Shown: positions 48,900-61,199 of the stretch, one piece after another
Numbering within the stretch: position 1 is the first letter of the stretch
How the letters are laid out: each line of letters opens with the position of its first letter
From: Pisaster brevispinus
Taxonomy: Eukaryota; Echinodermata; Asteroidea; Forcipulatida; Asteriidae
Direction: 5' to 3'
NCBI GenBank assembly: GCA_023634235.1
Contig: JAMKCF010000007.1
Coordinates: forward strand, 3,514,001-3,578,000
DNA length: 64,000 nt
The notes under the pieces: model-generated
The model's database searches: none
Seen by the model: only the letters and a program-made list of their open reading frames with translations
What the model was told of the DNA's origin: nothing
Made by a program: the position numbers and the translations under genes

Positions 48900-51480
48900 T
48901 TGATGAGTCAAACCTTTTGTTAACAGGAAGAGGTGACGACCGGGGGGTTATTGGGTCAGGGAATGGTCTATTGAACATGAGTAAAAATCGGCTCATCCTA
49001 GTGCCTCTATACACTGCAGTCTGTGGATCTTGGATCGCGCGCAAATTCTCAAAAATGCATCCTTGTGGAACAGTCTTTTGTTCTTTACCTTGTCCCTGCA
49101 CAAGTTTCCTTGTGGAGCACCACGGTTTTTAGAATTTCCATGTGGAGTCCTTTTATTTCCCCCTTTTTTCCCCTTGATGGTCTTCATAAAAGGTACCGAA
49201 AGTGAGAGCACAATCACACCATGCGCACACACACACGGTATGCCAAAGCAGACTCCATGGGTAAATATGGGTAAACGTAAACGACTGTATGTGGCGCATG
49301 GACCGAGTTAAAGTGACGAGATGTATCGATGCAACGCGCTGCCCACGGTTGCGAGGCTGACATCAAGTCAAGAGCAACTGGTGGCCGGCCGCTCATTCTC
49401 AAGCAGGACGAGACATCACTCCAAAATTAAGTGCACTAAACACACATCTTTCCCCCACCTGCAAAAAGTCTCTGAACTCGCAGAAACCATCAACTATCAT
49501 TCTCAAAAAGAAGGAGAGAAAAAAATATCCCCAACAACTGTGCGATCCGGAAAAAGTTGTTATCTCCCAAACCGTCCCCCTGTGACTTTCCCCCACAACC
49601 CTACATCTGTCACATCCAATTATCGCCCCCTCCTGGAAATGTCTCCAACCAGCTGATCATTTATCGGATGAGAACACTTCCTGTGTTTATTTGTGGTCGG
49701 GTTAGAAGCGCCCCCGCTCCCAAGCCCTGATTACCGTCGGGATCAGTTGCGTAAAAGACAATAGGGGGTTGAACATTATTAGGAGAACGAGCCCTAACAA
49801 GAACCCCAGACTTATCAGGAGACAGCGGATGCAATTTGGAAAATATTCAAGAGATCTTTTGATATTCCAAACTATCGTAATGTTTAAAAGGGAAGCTTCA
49901 ATATAGTTTTTCCACTCATCGTTGTCTACGATCAGACCACTATGGTCAGACTACCTCTTCGTTTCCTTCCTCCATGTTTGTGTGTGAAGCCTTTCCTATA
50001 CGATTTCAATCAGACGACAGTCTGTGTGTAAGTGTGACGTAATTCTACCGGAACCCACGCCCATCCATAGTCTGGCGCCAACAATTATCAAAAGCCCATA
50101 GGAAATGCTCCGACGGAGGGTTTTCCTCGAAGAAACAATTATGCAAGAACCTATATAAAGCTCCAGTAGACTTACCTTTCCTTTTTGTTTCAAAAATTCG
50201 GCGACCTGCCTTGAATTGGCAAAGTCTGCATTTGGGATTCTGTATAGCCGCAAATTCGGACATGCAAAGTGAGCCTTTTCGAGACTACGTCGGCTTTCGG
50301 CTCAGGCCCCATGGACTTCTTTGAAACACCGTATCGAAAGCGCACGTTCAGAATTCCTGACGGAGCCTGAGCCGCCGAAGCTGAAGCCACTGATTCGAAA
50401 ACTGCATGAACCTTCAGCGCCAAAGTATAGTCTGATCCTACTTTTGCACGAAGAGGGTCAATACTTGTACAGTTAACGCTCAAATTGGAAGACCTGGACT
50501 AAAGACAGTGTTGCTATGTCACATAGTTCGGGCAAGCTTGTGTATTGCCACCTCCAGATGAGCAAAGCCATGTACCATTGTGCCTTACGTTCATTGTGCC
50601 TTACGAGAACTCCCCTTTGAAGACATTTTGTCTTCCCGTTTTGTTTTATCATCCGTCTAAGGTAGAAAATCTTAAAACAGCTGCAGTTACACATACAGAA
50701 TTAAAGCATGCATGGTACATGTATATATTTTTTCATTAAATGTGCTATTGGCACTTGGCAGGACCGGTTCTAAAGGCCGGTATCTGGTGTTATATATTCA
50801 CGAGCCTGGAGTGTGACGTCGGATGTTCAGGCTGCAGCACCTCGCTCCTATAGGAGGATAGAGGGGGAGCTTGATCGAGGTGATATTTTCCCACTGCTGA
50901 GGACCAGCCGAAATGATGTCAAATAAGTGGTCCTGCCTGGCTAGCGTGTAGCTCAATTGCTTCCTAAAGCTAGCCTATGTGAAAATTCATGTTCTATACA
51001 AATGACAGTGTTGGAAAAAGCCTTAAAATAAGAACCAGTGAAAAAGCTGTTCGACAAGTGAAATTAAAAGCTAAAACTGGTCCCGCTTGCAAGTCGCTGA
51101 AAATTTTAAGGGCAAATTCCTGATTCCTGACGCACGTTATGTTACTGACGACTAGACCAAAACCCTGGTGTTTTGGGGGAAAAGGTTGTTTCGCCTTTTA
51201 CAGCTTGATAATAACGTTCCTGAAATTATCTAAGTCACTACCACTGCAGAAATATATTGACACGTTTACATAATTACATCCCCGGTTTATAAAAAACTTC
51301 AAGTTTAAAAATTGCAATTATTGATTTAATTATAAAGTAATTGGCGAGGATGTTAGGAATTAGTCAACAGAAGCTATATATAAATGACATCATAGATGTC
51401 GGATCAATCTCATGAGTCGCTCGCCCTTTGGGATTTACGGTACTGCCTTGGGAATGCTGGCAAAACTGCTGCTACCGCAG
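48900..51480. other. Gene-poor, slightly GC-richer stretch
   Basis: Open frames at 49321-49656 (plus) and 50190-50483 (minus) have no family resemblance. Around 50290-50385 GGCTTTCGGCTCAGGC and GCCTGAGCCGCCGAAGC form a short inverted pair, which suggests an old MITE rather than a gene. Confidence 0.35.
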
Positions 51481-52030
51481 TGCCGCCACTATTTACTACC
51501 TTTGACTCAAGATAAGGTATACCACTGGCAACGAAGTCAAAACTACTGCTTGGTGTTTACTTGTATTTAATTATCCTACAGCGTTTGTAATGATGCTGCT
51601 AGCTTTGATTCAAGATAAGGTATGGCACGAGCATGTTGACAAAACGGCTGCTACTGGTACAATTACTCCATTTGACTCTGATGTAATTTGTCAGGTGACA
51701 AAGCTGCTGCTACTGTATGCTTACATTCTTTGAATCAAGACAAGGTATGCTTTCGTCCTGTTGACAAAGCTGATGCTACTGGTATGCATACTCTCTTTCA
51801 ATCAAGATAAAGTACAGTTTGGACAATATGACAAAGATCCTGTTACTGGTATTCACGAGACTGGTACGCTTACTTTCTTTGAATCAAGATAAGGTACGCG
51901 TTGGTCATGCAGACAAAGATGCTGCCACGGGTTTGCTTACTCTCTTTGCATCAAGATACGGTACGGCTTTGGTCATGTTGACAAAACCGCTGCTACTGCG
52001 ATGGCCCTACAGCCAAATATCTTTCTCCTG
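51480..52030 (+). repeat. Degenerate satellite, roughly 65-100 bp spacing
   Basis: TCAAGATAAGGTA-type anchors recur near 51509, 51611, 51735, 51802, 51884 and 51950. Each is followed by GTTGACAAA.CTGCTGCTACTG and TTACTCTCTTTGAA. Same sequence and strand as the array at the right window edge. Confidence 0.85.
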
Positions 52031-53214
52031 GCATACTCTGACGGTGTGCTAAATTCCATGCTGGTATCATCACAGGCACATTCCCATCACCTATAGTACC
52101 TGCCGTACTATAATATGAAATGTTTTCATGGAAGCTTCAAATGTTTCCTGCCAGGTAATTTGTTTCTATTTTCAGCCACTCTTTTTAGTTCTCTGAAGGT
52201 GGGAAGATTTCGAGAGGAAACATTTCTCAGCTTGACTGGTGCTAGATCCTCTTTCACGTCAAGTGAACTTTTGAATACCTTCATTTCAAATTAAGTTTGT
52301 ACTGGCTGTATCCGATCCTTTCCACCCTCACTGTAGTCAAATCAATCATCTTATCAAACCTAATGACAATGTTTTGAACAAGTTCCACCTCTCTGTAAAT
52401 TATAAGAGGCAAACCGAAGTGTTCTCCCCCAGCAAGCGATCCGTTGGTCAAAAGCTATTAGCTAAAACACCTAAGCACCAGTTAAAGACCTAACTTGAAC
52501 GAAACGGCAAGAAGCAATCTTTGCTGTTATTCATTAAAAATGATTTCAATCAATAAGGAAATTCGTCATAAATTTTTGACCGCAAGAGGGCGTACGTGGA
52601 CCAATTTCACATGATGAAAACAAGTTAACAAACGGGTTTTTTTTTCATTTTTGTTATTATTATGTTCATGTATTTCGTCATTGATGCAAGAAAACTACAT
52701 AAAGGCAGTTAAAATAAGATGAAACTGTAATTGTGATGCAAGACATTCCCTGATAAAAGCGCCCTCATGCGGCCAAAATTATGGTCAATTGAGTTCACAT
52801 GAAATTACAAATATTAAAATTGTGTAAAAACAATCATTTTGAATACCCTTCTCCGGTGCTTTTCAGAAAGATTCGCGAATGCCCTGTTACGTCATCACTC
52901 ATCGCTCTGTTTTGTATTGCCTCTTTGTTGCAGCATAGATCTATAACAAAGCAAACTCCCACAATAATGACGTCAACGTATTGTCATTTTGACGCACGCT
53001 GTCACCGGCAGAAGTGTTTCTGGTTTTTCAAAACCTTGAGGTTGGAGCCTAATTTTTTAATCGATAATTACGAAAAATTCAGAAGTGTACAAATATCAAA
53101 ATTACATGTAAATGATAAACAAACACATTGTAAACAAGTTTACACAGCCTTCCCGTTAAACAAATTTCGCTCTCCACGTGATCCGGCTGGCTGATTCAGT
53201 GTTGTTGGGTTGTT

Positions 53215-53345
53215 TTTCTTAGCTCTGGGCACTCAGTACTTTCCTGAGTCATATAGGCATAATATTTGGGTGGGTTTCGAACCCACGACCATCGCCATTC
53301 TAGAGCAGATGTCTTACCACTAGACCACCGCGCTTGACCGGTACT
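53215..53345 (-). repeat. tRNA-derived SINE, well-preserved head
   Basis: The minus strand reads TGGTCTAGTGG (exact box A) and, 31 bases further, GGTTCGAAACC (exact box B). The ends do not pair as a tRNA acceptor stem, so it is a SINE head and not a tRNA gene. Confidence 0.7.
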
Positions 53346-53449
53346 TAGAGGCAGTTCAATTCCTGAAATTTAGCAGTGGGTACCGCAACATTTTTAAAAG
53401 AAGTTCAAATTTCACCCGGGGTAGCAAAAGACTTTTTTTGTTCGTCTTT

Positions 53450-54000
53450 ACCCTTGAAGACCTAAGACTTTCCTTGAATCTTGCTTAAAAGACCTTGGAC
53501 TGGCCATTGAACTTGGAACTTTACTGAAGATTTGCAATTGAGGACTTGGTACCTGACATGAGACTTGCAACTGAGGATTTAAGACTATACTTCAGACGTG
53601 TCCTTAAGGACTTGGTACTTTATATGAAATTTGCCAACATTGAGGAAATAGGACTTTACATGTGACTTAAGACCTAAGACTTTAATTTATACTTACTCAT
53701 AAGGAACTTTGAACTTTACTCGAGACTAGCATATAAGAACTTGGAACTTCAATCTTGTAAATTGAAGACTTGGTGGAGACTTGAGACCTGCCATTAAAAA
53801 CTTCACCAGAGACTTGACCTTAAAGATTAAGGACATTCCTATATACTTGCTCATAAGGAACTGGGACTTGACCTTGAGACTCGCTCTGACTTTTAATATT
53901 AATGAGAGCTGACCTGAAGCACGTTGGACTTTACCTTGAGACCTTGAGACTTTACCATGGGGACTTATAAGTTGACTTCAGCCTTAACACAAGGACTTTA
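53450..54000 (+). repeat. Quasi-periodic GACTT-rich array
   Basis: GACTTG, GAGACTTG, AAGGACTT and GACCT-type words recur every 10-40 bases on one strand over 550 bases, with no exact unit. No reading frame is open throughout. Confidence 0.65.
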
Positions 54001-54770
54001 GGCAAAACCCCAATAACTATTCTGGTATCCCCCCTTTCCACCCCAACAACTCTTAATTAAACATCCATGTTTACTACTTTCTCTTTCACTTCTCCCATGT
54101 ACCGAAACTAAACCTGCACTAACCCAATCCCCAATTCCCTTTTCGATACAACTAATCAAAAGTGGTACTTTAAATGTGTTCTCTCTGCAGAATTAAAAAC
54201 ATAATGTATTGAGTACTGCGCCGAGATGCCCAGGGGGGCTGGAGGCTAATCACCGACAATATTTTCATCCCCTTGAAGTAATTGCATGAGGAAATTAGCC
54301 GAACACTTGTGGAAATCTCACCAGCAAAACTGTTTATAAAAAAATCCTTCCCTTTGGCATTCCAGACGTTCAAAACAGCCACCCGTGCAACTCCTAAACG
54401 TGTACGTAATTAATCACAACTGAAACGAGCAGGACCTGCTTTTAATTGTATTAAGCAACGAACCCTCCTGAGGTGATGACATGTTCACATAATTATTGAC
54501 TTGCTATGTGGGAACTGTACCTTGCGTATCTATGAGTAATCATAATGTACCACCTTGTGATTGGTTTAGAGCGTCATATGATATGTCTTGCGTTTGCTAG
54601 AAAGCTGCGCGAACGCAACGCACTATACTCGGAGCAACCAGTGTACTATACCCGTAGCAACCAGTGTACTCTATTACCCTATAGTACCGTAGCAAACAAA
54701 GTTTTGTACCCGTAGTTACGGCAGCTTCTTGGTGTGCTAGACGACTAGGCAGAATCTATGCATGGGGTGC

Positions 54771-54905
54771 TATGGACCTTATGCATGTGACGTCATTTGT
54801 GTATGGCGCCCTCACCTAGAGGTCAAATCTGTGCGTTTTCGATTGTTTCATCATCAATTTACCTCTAAGTTGGCGGCTGCATGACGTCATCGCATAAGGT
54901 CTATT
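54771..54905. repeat. Small MITE with a CRE-like palindrome in each end
   Basis: TGGACCTTATGCATGTGACGTCA at the left pairs with TGACGTCATCGCATAAGGTCTA at the right with few mismatches. Each end carries TGACGTCA. CCTAGAGGTCAAAT pairs with ATTTACCTCTAAG further in. Confidence 0.75.
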
Positions 54906-55384
54906 GTATAAATATTGGATGCTTGTGAGTGAAATCCTTACTATTCCATTTCACGAATTGTTACAGTCTGACACAATGCGCGAACGAAATGCACTCAATT
55001 GCTTTTGTTTTATATAACTTACCCATGGATCAATTAATTTGAAATATGTTTAAACAAGACAAAAAGAGACACGGAGAGTAGAAAACTCGTGTTTCATACA
55101 CTCTGAATACTGTTTTAAAAACCTTAAACAACGTGGACAACTCTATGTGGACACCAACCTTGTCCGCCCTGACACGACCTTGCCTCGCTTGGACAAATGG
55201 GCAGGGAACAATTATTTAGTAACGACGCTGCGAAGCGTCCAATAAAAATCCATATTGGACTCCAATATATAATTCTGGAGCATTGAGGCAGAGTAATGCA
55301 TGGACACGTGTTTCACCAATGAAATGACAAGGATCTCTGTGCATTATACACAGAACAAATATCGACTGCTTTTCCTCGTGCTAT

Positions 55385-55705
55385 GGTTAAAACTACGACT
55401 CCCGAGGTGATCCTCGGAGTGTTTTATTTTCCCGAGGCGACCGGAGGTGATGCGGAGAAACCTGCAGCTGACCGTGCCAGAAACACCGGGGTAAAAACCC
55501 TTCCCCTAACAATGATTGTACCGGGTTCTTAAATGTGCCTTTTAAACACGGTACCTATAGTGGCTACCCGTCCCATCCAAAAGACGAAACAATCATGGTC
55601 TTGTTAACAAGTACTATGATTGGGAACCGAACCGCTGAAACCACTAACTAAACACAAGAACTTGAGTCCGGTGCACAGACCGCTCAGCCACGACACTCTG
55701 CCTTG
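55385..55705 (-). repeat. tRNA-Leu-type SINE with long body
   Basis: The minus-strand head has TGGCTGAGCGG (exact box A), GGACTCAAGTTC and GGTTCGGTTCCC (box B with one change). The body carries a CCCGAGGTGATCCTCGG palindrome. Confidence 0.65.
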
Positions 55706-56642
55706 GTGTGTAGGGACGGCCGTTTTGTCGAGACACCGCAGTTTTGTACTGACATGTCGTTCTTAAACTGCTGATCATCAGCTTCATTCTCTCTATTGGT
55801 TTATGTGTGTTGTGTTGTGTTGTGTTGTCATTTAGCCTTCGAGAACGACTCTGCTAGGGTCGAAAAGTCAGGCCATTAACAATTTTTTTGCAGTTAAACC
55901 ATAGGACCTTTTGGTTGGCAAGCAGTTTCCAACATTGAAGTCTATTTTCTCTGTGATTGATAACAGAAGCTGTAGGGCATTTTCACACTTTCTGCTGATT
56001 AGTGAAAATCTTAACGCTTGAAAAGATCTTTTTCAAAACCTTCTCTTAATAAAATTAAACCCTCGACCTTGTTTTCCCCTCCATCATTGAAACTAGAGCA
56101 TATTTTGCCCTCATTTGCTTTTTCAAACTCCTGGGGAACATGCCCCTGACAACTTTCCCTAACTACTTCCTACCCTTGTGGTATCCCATCAGCATCCTGT
56201 GAGAGTCACAAACACAATAAATGATTCATGTTCTATCTGTTTCCGTCTTGATCTTCGATATTCCCCTCGACTTGAATGCCAGTTGGCACCGACATTAAAT
56301 TACCACATTCTCTATTTTTCGTTAATATTGTTGTGAAATTTAAGTTTGCCCTCAACAAGGCTAAAAGCCTCTCTTGGGAAGGGGCTTCCAAAAGAAAAAA
56401 TGCAATATGAAAATAAGTCAGGGGAGCTAAAGGTAAGAACTGATATTCTTATAAAAACAGTCTATATTGCAGAAATAGTATGAAGGAAACTGACAAGCCG
56501 GGCAAGGAGTTCAACACAAAACAGATGGCAATGTTAAAAATGTGCGCGATTCTGCTTCGCCAGATACTTTAGTTTATCGTAGTTTGTGGCTATAGAAATT
56601 ATATTATATTATGGATACGCGCGGGAGACTTTCACAGTATAT

Positions 56643-56870
56643 AATGTCAAAGACCAGTATCAACACTTTATGTGACCCTGCATAGTCGCGAAATAACAAA
56701 CCAGTGAAAGTTTAAGCTCAATCGGGTATCTGAGTCACGAGAGAGTAGTAAACAAAAACAGTCGGGGTTTTGGCCTTACGAGAATTGTTTTCACTTATTA
56801 AAAAAAAAAAAAAAAAAAAAAAAAACTATAGCATTTTAAGCTTGAGTATTTCAAAGGATTTTTTAAAGGA
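56643..56870 (-). repeat. MITE copy (family of 28785), with A-run insertion
   Basis: AATGTCAAAGACCAGTATC, GCGAAATAACAAACCAGTGA and TTTAAGCTCAATCGGGTATC appear in family order. An A25-type run sits at about 56800-56825. Confidence 0.7.
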
Positions 56871-57149
56871 CTAGAATCACATTTTTTTGTAAAAATGTCC
56901 CAAAATGAGGCAAAACGGAAACTTAGTCTGGTTCTTTCATCAGCGTATACATTTACGCTACTGTAGTATACAGGGGCGGTTTCAAAGCTGAATCACTTAC
57001 TTGATCAGACTTAAAGTTAACATCCTTGAGAAGCTTGGTCCCACTATGATAATGGTATCCTTCCCACACGTTGGTACCTGGAAAGGAATATCAATTAATT
57101 CTGATTATTTGTAAAGGGAAAGACACTGATAAAAACAGAAACACAGCTG

Positions 57150-57605
57150 CCGTGAAAGAGAAACACTGCTGCCGTGAAAGAGAAACACTTCCACGTGAAA
57201 GAGAAACACAACCCCATGAAAGAGAAACACTACCACGTGAAAGACGAACACTACCCCGTGAAAGAGAAACACTAGCCCATGAAAGAGAAACACTACCACG
57301 TGAAAGAGAAACACTACCACGTGAAAGAGGAACACTGCCCCATGAAAGAGAAACACTTCCACGTAAAAGAGAAATACTACCCCATGAAAGAGAAACACTA
57401 CCACGTGAAAGAGAAACTCTACCACGTAAAAGACGAACACTACCCCGTGAAAGAGAAACACTACCACGTGAAAGAGGAACACTACCCCATGAAAGAGAAA
57501 CAATACCATGTGAAAGTGAAACACTTCCACGTGAAAAATAAACTCTACCACGTGAAGAAGAAAAACCACCACTTGACAAAGAGGGAAAGAAATGCACCAC
57601 GTGAA
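57150..57605 (+). repeat. 21-bp minisatellite, about 20 units, with E-box and ISRE-like words
   Basis: Unit GTGAAAGAGAAACACTACCAC, with CCAC/CCCC/CCAT variants at its junction. Most units hold GAAAGAGAAAC (fits GAAANNGAAAC), and units joined by CCACGTGAAA hold CACGTG. Because 21 is a multiple of three and the unit has no stop in several frames, open frames of 120-176 codons appear on both strands (e.g. 57071-57541 plus, RERETLP repeats; 57091-57600 minus). I take these as by-products of the array, not genes, though an expressed repeat protein cannot be excluded. Confidence 0.9.
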
Positions 57606-57659
57606 CGAGAAAAGCAACGTGGCACTTATGGGCATCCGTAAGTTTCAGAAAACATGGGT

Positions 57660-58545
57660 CAAGTAACTATTTTGACAGCTTGACAATGCGTACAATCTCT
57701 TCTTATAATAAACTTAGGAAATTGAACAAATTTTTATTGACATTATTTAACAACTTTTGCCAAACAGATAACAATCCGGTTTATTGGACTTCCCCCTTGT
57801 ACAATCAGAATGAATGGACAGGATCTTTATAACAACATGTGTAAGTCAAGGCTCAACTTTTTCCTGTTTAACTTTGGGGGTTAAGGAAATTGTTATCTGC
57901 TCTGCAATGCAGTCTTTGAAGTGGTTTGTTTTTCTTTTGGTAAACTTGATTGTAAAACGAGTGTTTCAAGAATACTGCTTCCCCTTTTTTTAAGGGATGG
58001 TTTCTTAAAAACAGTCTTCAAATTCCGTTTGGAACTTATAATTTCTGACAGTTTTCATTTCAGTTTGCGTGTTGTGGCCGAGCTGTTTATTGCATCGAAC
58101 TTACTTTCTGGATGAATGTGGGTTTGAATCGTGGTCGTGACACTACACGTAACCACAATTGTTTCCCATTGCCTAGGAGTAAATGAGTTGCATGACCCCA
58201 ATTTTCGCTGACATCTTGTTTTAACTTGTTCAATTTTGTTTTTCTCTGAGCGCATTTTGACAGATGCTGCTGATTCACAAACAAAAACAATATGCAACTT
58301 TTGCATATGCCACATGCAATGCAATACACGCCAAGTTGTTTGTACATACATGGCTGACGGGTTCCCGACAATAATCCATCTATTTTTTTCAGTTGGCGTT
58401 TTTTTTGGTTTTTTTTTTTCGGGGGGGGGGGGGGTTCCGTGCAACATCTTTAGATGAACGCTTGTAACTTTCTCGAATCTATACAAACGAGCTATTTAAA
58501 ATTTCAGTCTAAATTGTCGTGTCAAATACGGGCATAAATCGGACC
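57660..58545. other. Noncoding stretch
   Basis: T-runs and a G11 run near 58395-58435. No exon seen. Confidence 0.35.
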
Positions 58546-58547
58546 TT

Positions 58548-58968
58548 CACTCTAAAAACTCCGTGGTCAGAACTGACCCGGATTCCAAGTCCCATGGGGC
58601 CTGACCCATATCTGGGTCAGGTTTGATCCATATCTGGGTCAGGTTTGACCCATATCTGGGTCAGGTCCCGGAAACTGATCCAAAAATAGCCCGGATTCTG
58701 CGCCATTTTAACCCACTGCTGCATCATTTTAACACAGATCGGGTCAAACTAACACAGAAATGGATCATGATTTCACATAGCACTAACAATTCATCTTAAC
58801 CCGAGTTGTCAGTATTGTCAAAGTGATTTGTATTGTGACGCCACACTTTGCTTAGCAATTAAGATTGATAAACAGTTAAGATCCATCTTAACTCTTTGTG
58901 AAATCGGCCCCAGGCCCCTTGAAACCCGGATCTGTGTCAAATCTGACCTAAAGGTTTTGTTAGAATGT
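58548..58968. repeat. MITE of the GGGTCAG family, divergent copy
   Basis: The left end CACTCTAAAAACTCCGTGGTCAGA with TGACCCGGATTC, and the right end AAACCCGGATCTGTGTCAAA with TCTGACCTAAAGG and TTAGAATGTAG, form inverse ends. Three tandem CATATCTGGGTCAGG units lie at 58609-58667. Confidence 0.6.
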
Positions 58969-59646
58969 AGATCTTTAAACACAAACCACTCGTCAGACAG
59001 TTAAGAATAACCTTCCAGCGCAGAGTCTGGAGTGGGGGTAGACGTTCAAGCCGACTTTCAAAAAGTAGTTTCACAGAAATGCGGATTAAAAAATCGGCTC
59101 ACCCCTAAAACCAATTTACAGTCCTTTCAGACAAGCTGTTGATGAAGAAAAAACGAGAGAGGAAACGGGTACTTAGAGGTTCTCTGGCCTTGTTCAAATG
59201 AAAAACAGGTTTGGGAAGTGTAAATAACGCAAAATAACACATGCTTCATATTTTCAATAACTGTGTATGGGACTTAATTCTTTGGAGGAGATAGGCAATC
59301 AACTGTCTTGACTCTCAACTTACCCCAGAGGACTAAGGATCTGGATGCGTGTATCATAAGAGCGTAATCCCTTCTGATTAAATTGTAAATTTATTACTAC
59401 ATAAGAATCCGACCGGCTCGTTTAAATGTGGAAGTCCTGTTAAATGAGTGGAAATTTGGAGGTCTGAGTTGATGGAACGAGTTGGAACCGCAACCTGTCA
59501 ATGGGAGGAATTTATGAATGAAGGAGAAGTGATTGGAACCACATTTCGATGAATTTAGAATAATGTGCATATCTCGGAATGCCTTATAAATTGGGAAGTA
59601 TTGGAGATTGAAGTGGTTTTTTTAACTGTTAAAGTTTTTTTATTAA

Positions 59647-60234
59647 CCCTTTCGTTACCATAGGCGACTTTAGTCGACTGCACTCATACCCCCTCTTCCT
59701 TACCATTGGCGACTTTAGTCGACCAAGCTTGCACGCAAAAAGGCACTCAAGCCTGAGCACAAAGGCCATTTGTAATAAAGTTGTAGTTTGGTCCATGTTC
59801 ACCCTCCATACCCAAGCTTACCATCATTGGAAAGAGAGAGATCGGATCTTTCCAATGGTGGTAAAATAAAATAAGGTTGCTATTATGCAATCTCTTCAAA
59901 TTGGAGTTGGAAGATCCGAAATGCCAAACACCTACGGAGCGCCATATGGTTGTGTACAAAAAAGTGTTTGGGATTACAGATTGCACTGAGGAAAGAATGA
60001 CCAAGAACTTTGACATTTATTGGACCAATCTCAATGAGTTTTAGATTATATGAAGAACTTTTGTATTACTTATTTTGCTGTAAAACAATATCTTCAAGGA
60101 GATAATGGAGTTTGTAAAAGTGGCCTTTGAACAAAAGCTTTCTGTTGTGCAAGAATGTGTGCTTCACGCTTGAGTGGTCAAACAAAGCGGTCACCAGCGG
60201 TTGTTTATGTCCAAACAATTCGGTAACGAAAGGG
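59647..60234. mobile_element. piggyBac-type nonautonomous element with TTAA duplication
   Basis: CCCTTTCGTTACC at 59647 and GGTAACGAAAGGG ending at 60234 are perfect 13-base inverses, directly flanked by TTAA at 59643-59646 and 60235-60238. GGCGACTTTAGTCGAC occurs twice in its left part. It is 588 bases long and has no transposase frame. TTAA targets with CCC-starting ends are the hallmark of piggyBac. Confidence 0.9.
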
Positions 60235-60240
60235 TTAACT

Positions 60241-60600
60241 GTTTTAATGAGATATCACCTTACATCACAAGGCCGGCTGGTCACTTCAAGGTGAGGGCTA
60301 CACTTAACTGGTTTGGGCTGTCAACCCAAATCAACTGTCTCCAGGAGCCACGTTGCCATCTACGGCTGAAACAGGGTTACCCCCTTCACAGTCCGTAAAA
60401 GGATGTAGGCATGGGTATCATCCACTAGGAGCCTGACTGGTAGAGCAAAATGTACTACCTTTCCCAACTTTTTACGAAGCCATTATGGTTAAGTCCCTTG
60501 CTCAAGGGCACAGGTGTCATGAATGGGAGTCGAACCCATTTTCTGCTGCTGACAAGCTTGGGTCCGGTGAACTAGACTGCTCGGCCACGAAACGCCACAA
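60241..60600 (-). repeat. tRNA-Leu-type SINE
   Basis: Head on the minus strand at the high-coordinate end: TGGCCGAGCAGTCTAGTTCACC, then GGGTTCGACTCCC. The body matches the copy at 61782-62079 (AATGAGATATC.CCTTACATC, GGTTTGGGCTGTC.ACCCAAATCAACTGTC). Confidence 0.8.
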
Positions 60601-60944
60601 TTAAGAGGAATTGTTGAAGATCTACTCCATTTTACTTTGTTCATCCCAACATTTTAATTGTTAAAACTACAACCTCACTTTCATAATTCCTGGGCCGTGA
60701 ATAAAGTGCACTGAACCTTTCGACTTCTATCAGACACTGCGGTCTTTTAACTTAAACACTCCTGGATCTGTTTGCAGATGTAACCTTAGAAACTGTAATC
60801 CAATTTATTACGCATCAAGTACACAGTAAAGGTTAAAAACAATCTCCCTTTCCGCCCTTGATCCACTTCATTAACTCTCGGTAGTCGTTTAATAGATTCA
60901 TTATTTTTGTCAATTTTGTTTTTGTGTGTGGTTTCAATAATTTT

Positions 60945-61199
60945 GAGGTCTCGTGATCGAGCGGTTAAGAGCGCCGGACTCAAGCTCTGATGTTTCTGGT
61001 CAGCAGAGTGTGGGTTCGAATCCCGGTCATGGCACGTGTGTCCTTGAGAAAGATACTCTACCAAAAGTGCTTTGTCTTTCGCGTACTAAAATTGCTAATT
61101 AAAGAACCAACATCACTTATCGTGCACGAGTAGGGGTTAACCACGGTGCTTCACATAGGCGAGTTCACTTATGAGGCACACCACTTTAAAAAAAAAATT
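60945..61199 (+). repeat. tRNA-Leu-like SINE, plus strand, different body
   Basis: GATCGAGCGGTTAAG (box A-like), GGACTCAAGC (Leu-CAA-like arm) and GGTTCGAATCC (box B), followed by a 150-base body and an A-rich end. The 5' and 3' ends do not pair as an acceptor stem, so it is not a functional tRNA gene. Confidence 0.72.

Noticed and set aside
52799..53194. 131-codon plus-strand frame
   Set aside because: ATG start but no recognisable domain or splice context; composition like nearby noncoding DNA.
57071..57641. Long open frames of 120-176 codons on both strands
   Set aside because: All are produced by the 21-bp repeat; mutually exclusive frames have the same quality.
60945..61036. Possible tRNA-Leu(CAA) gene
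   Set aside because: A-box, anticodon-arm and B-box look right but the 5' and 3' ends do not pair as an acceptor stem, and it has a SINE body.
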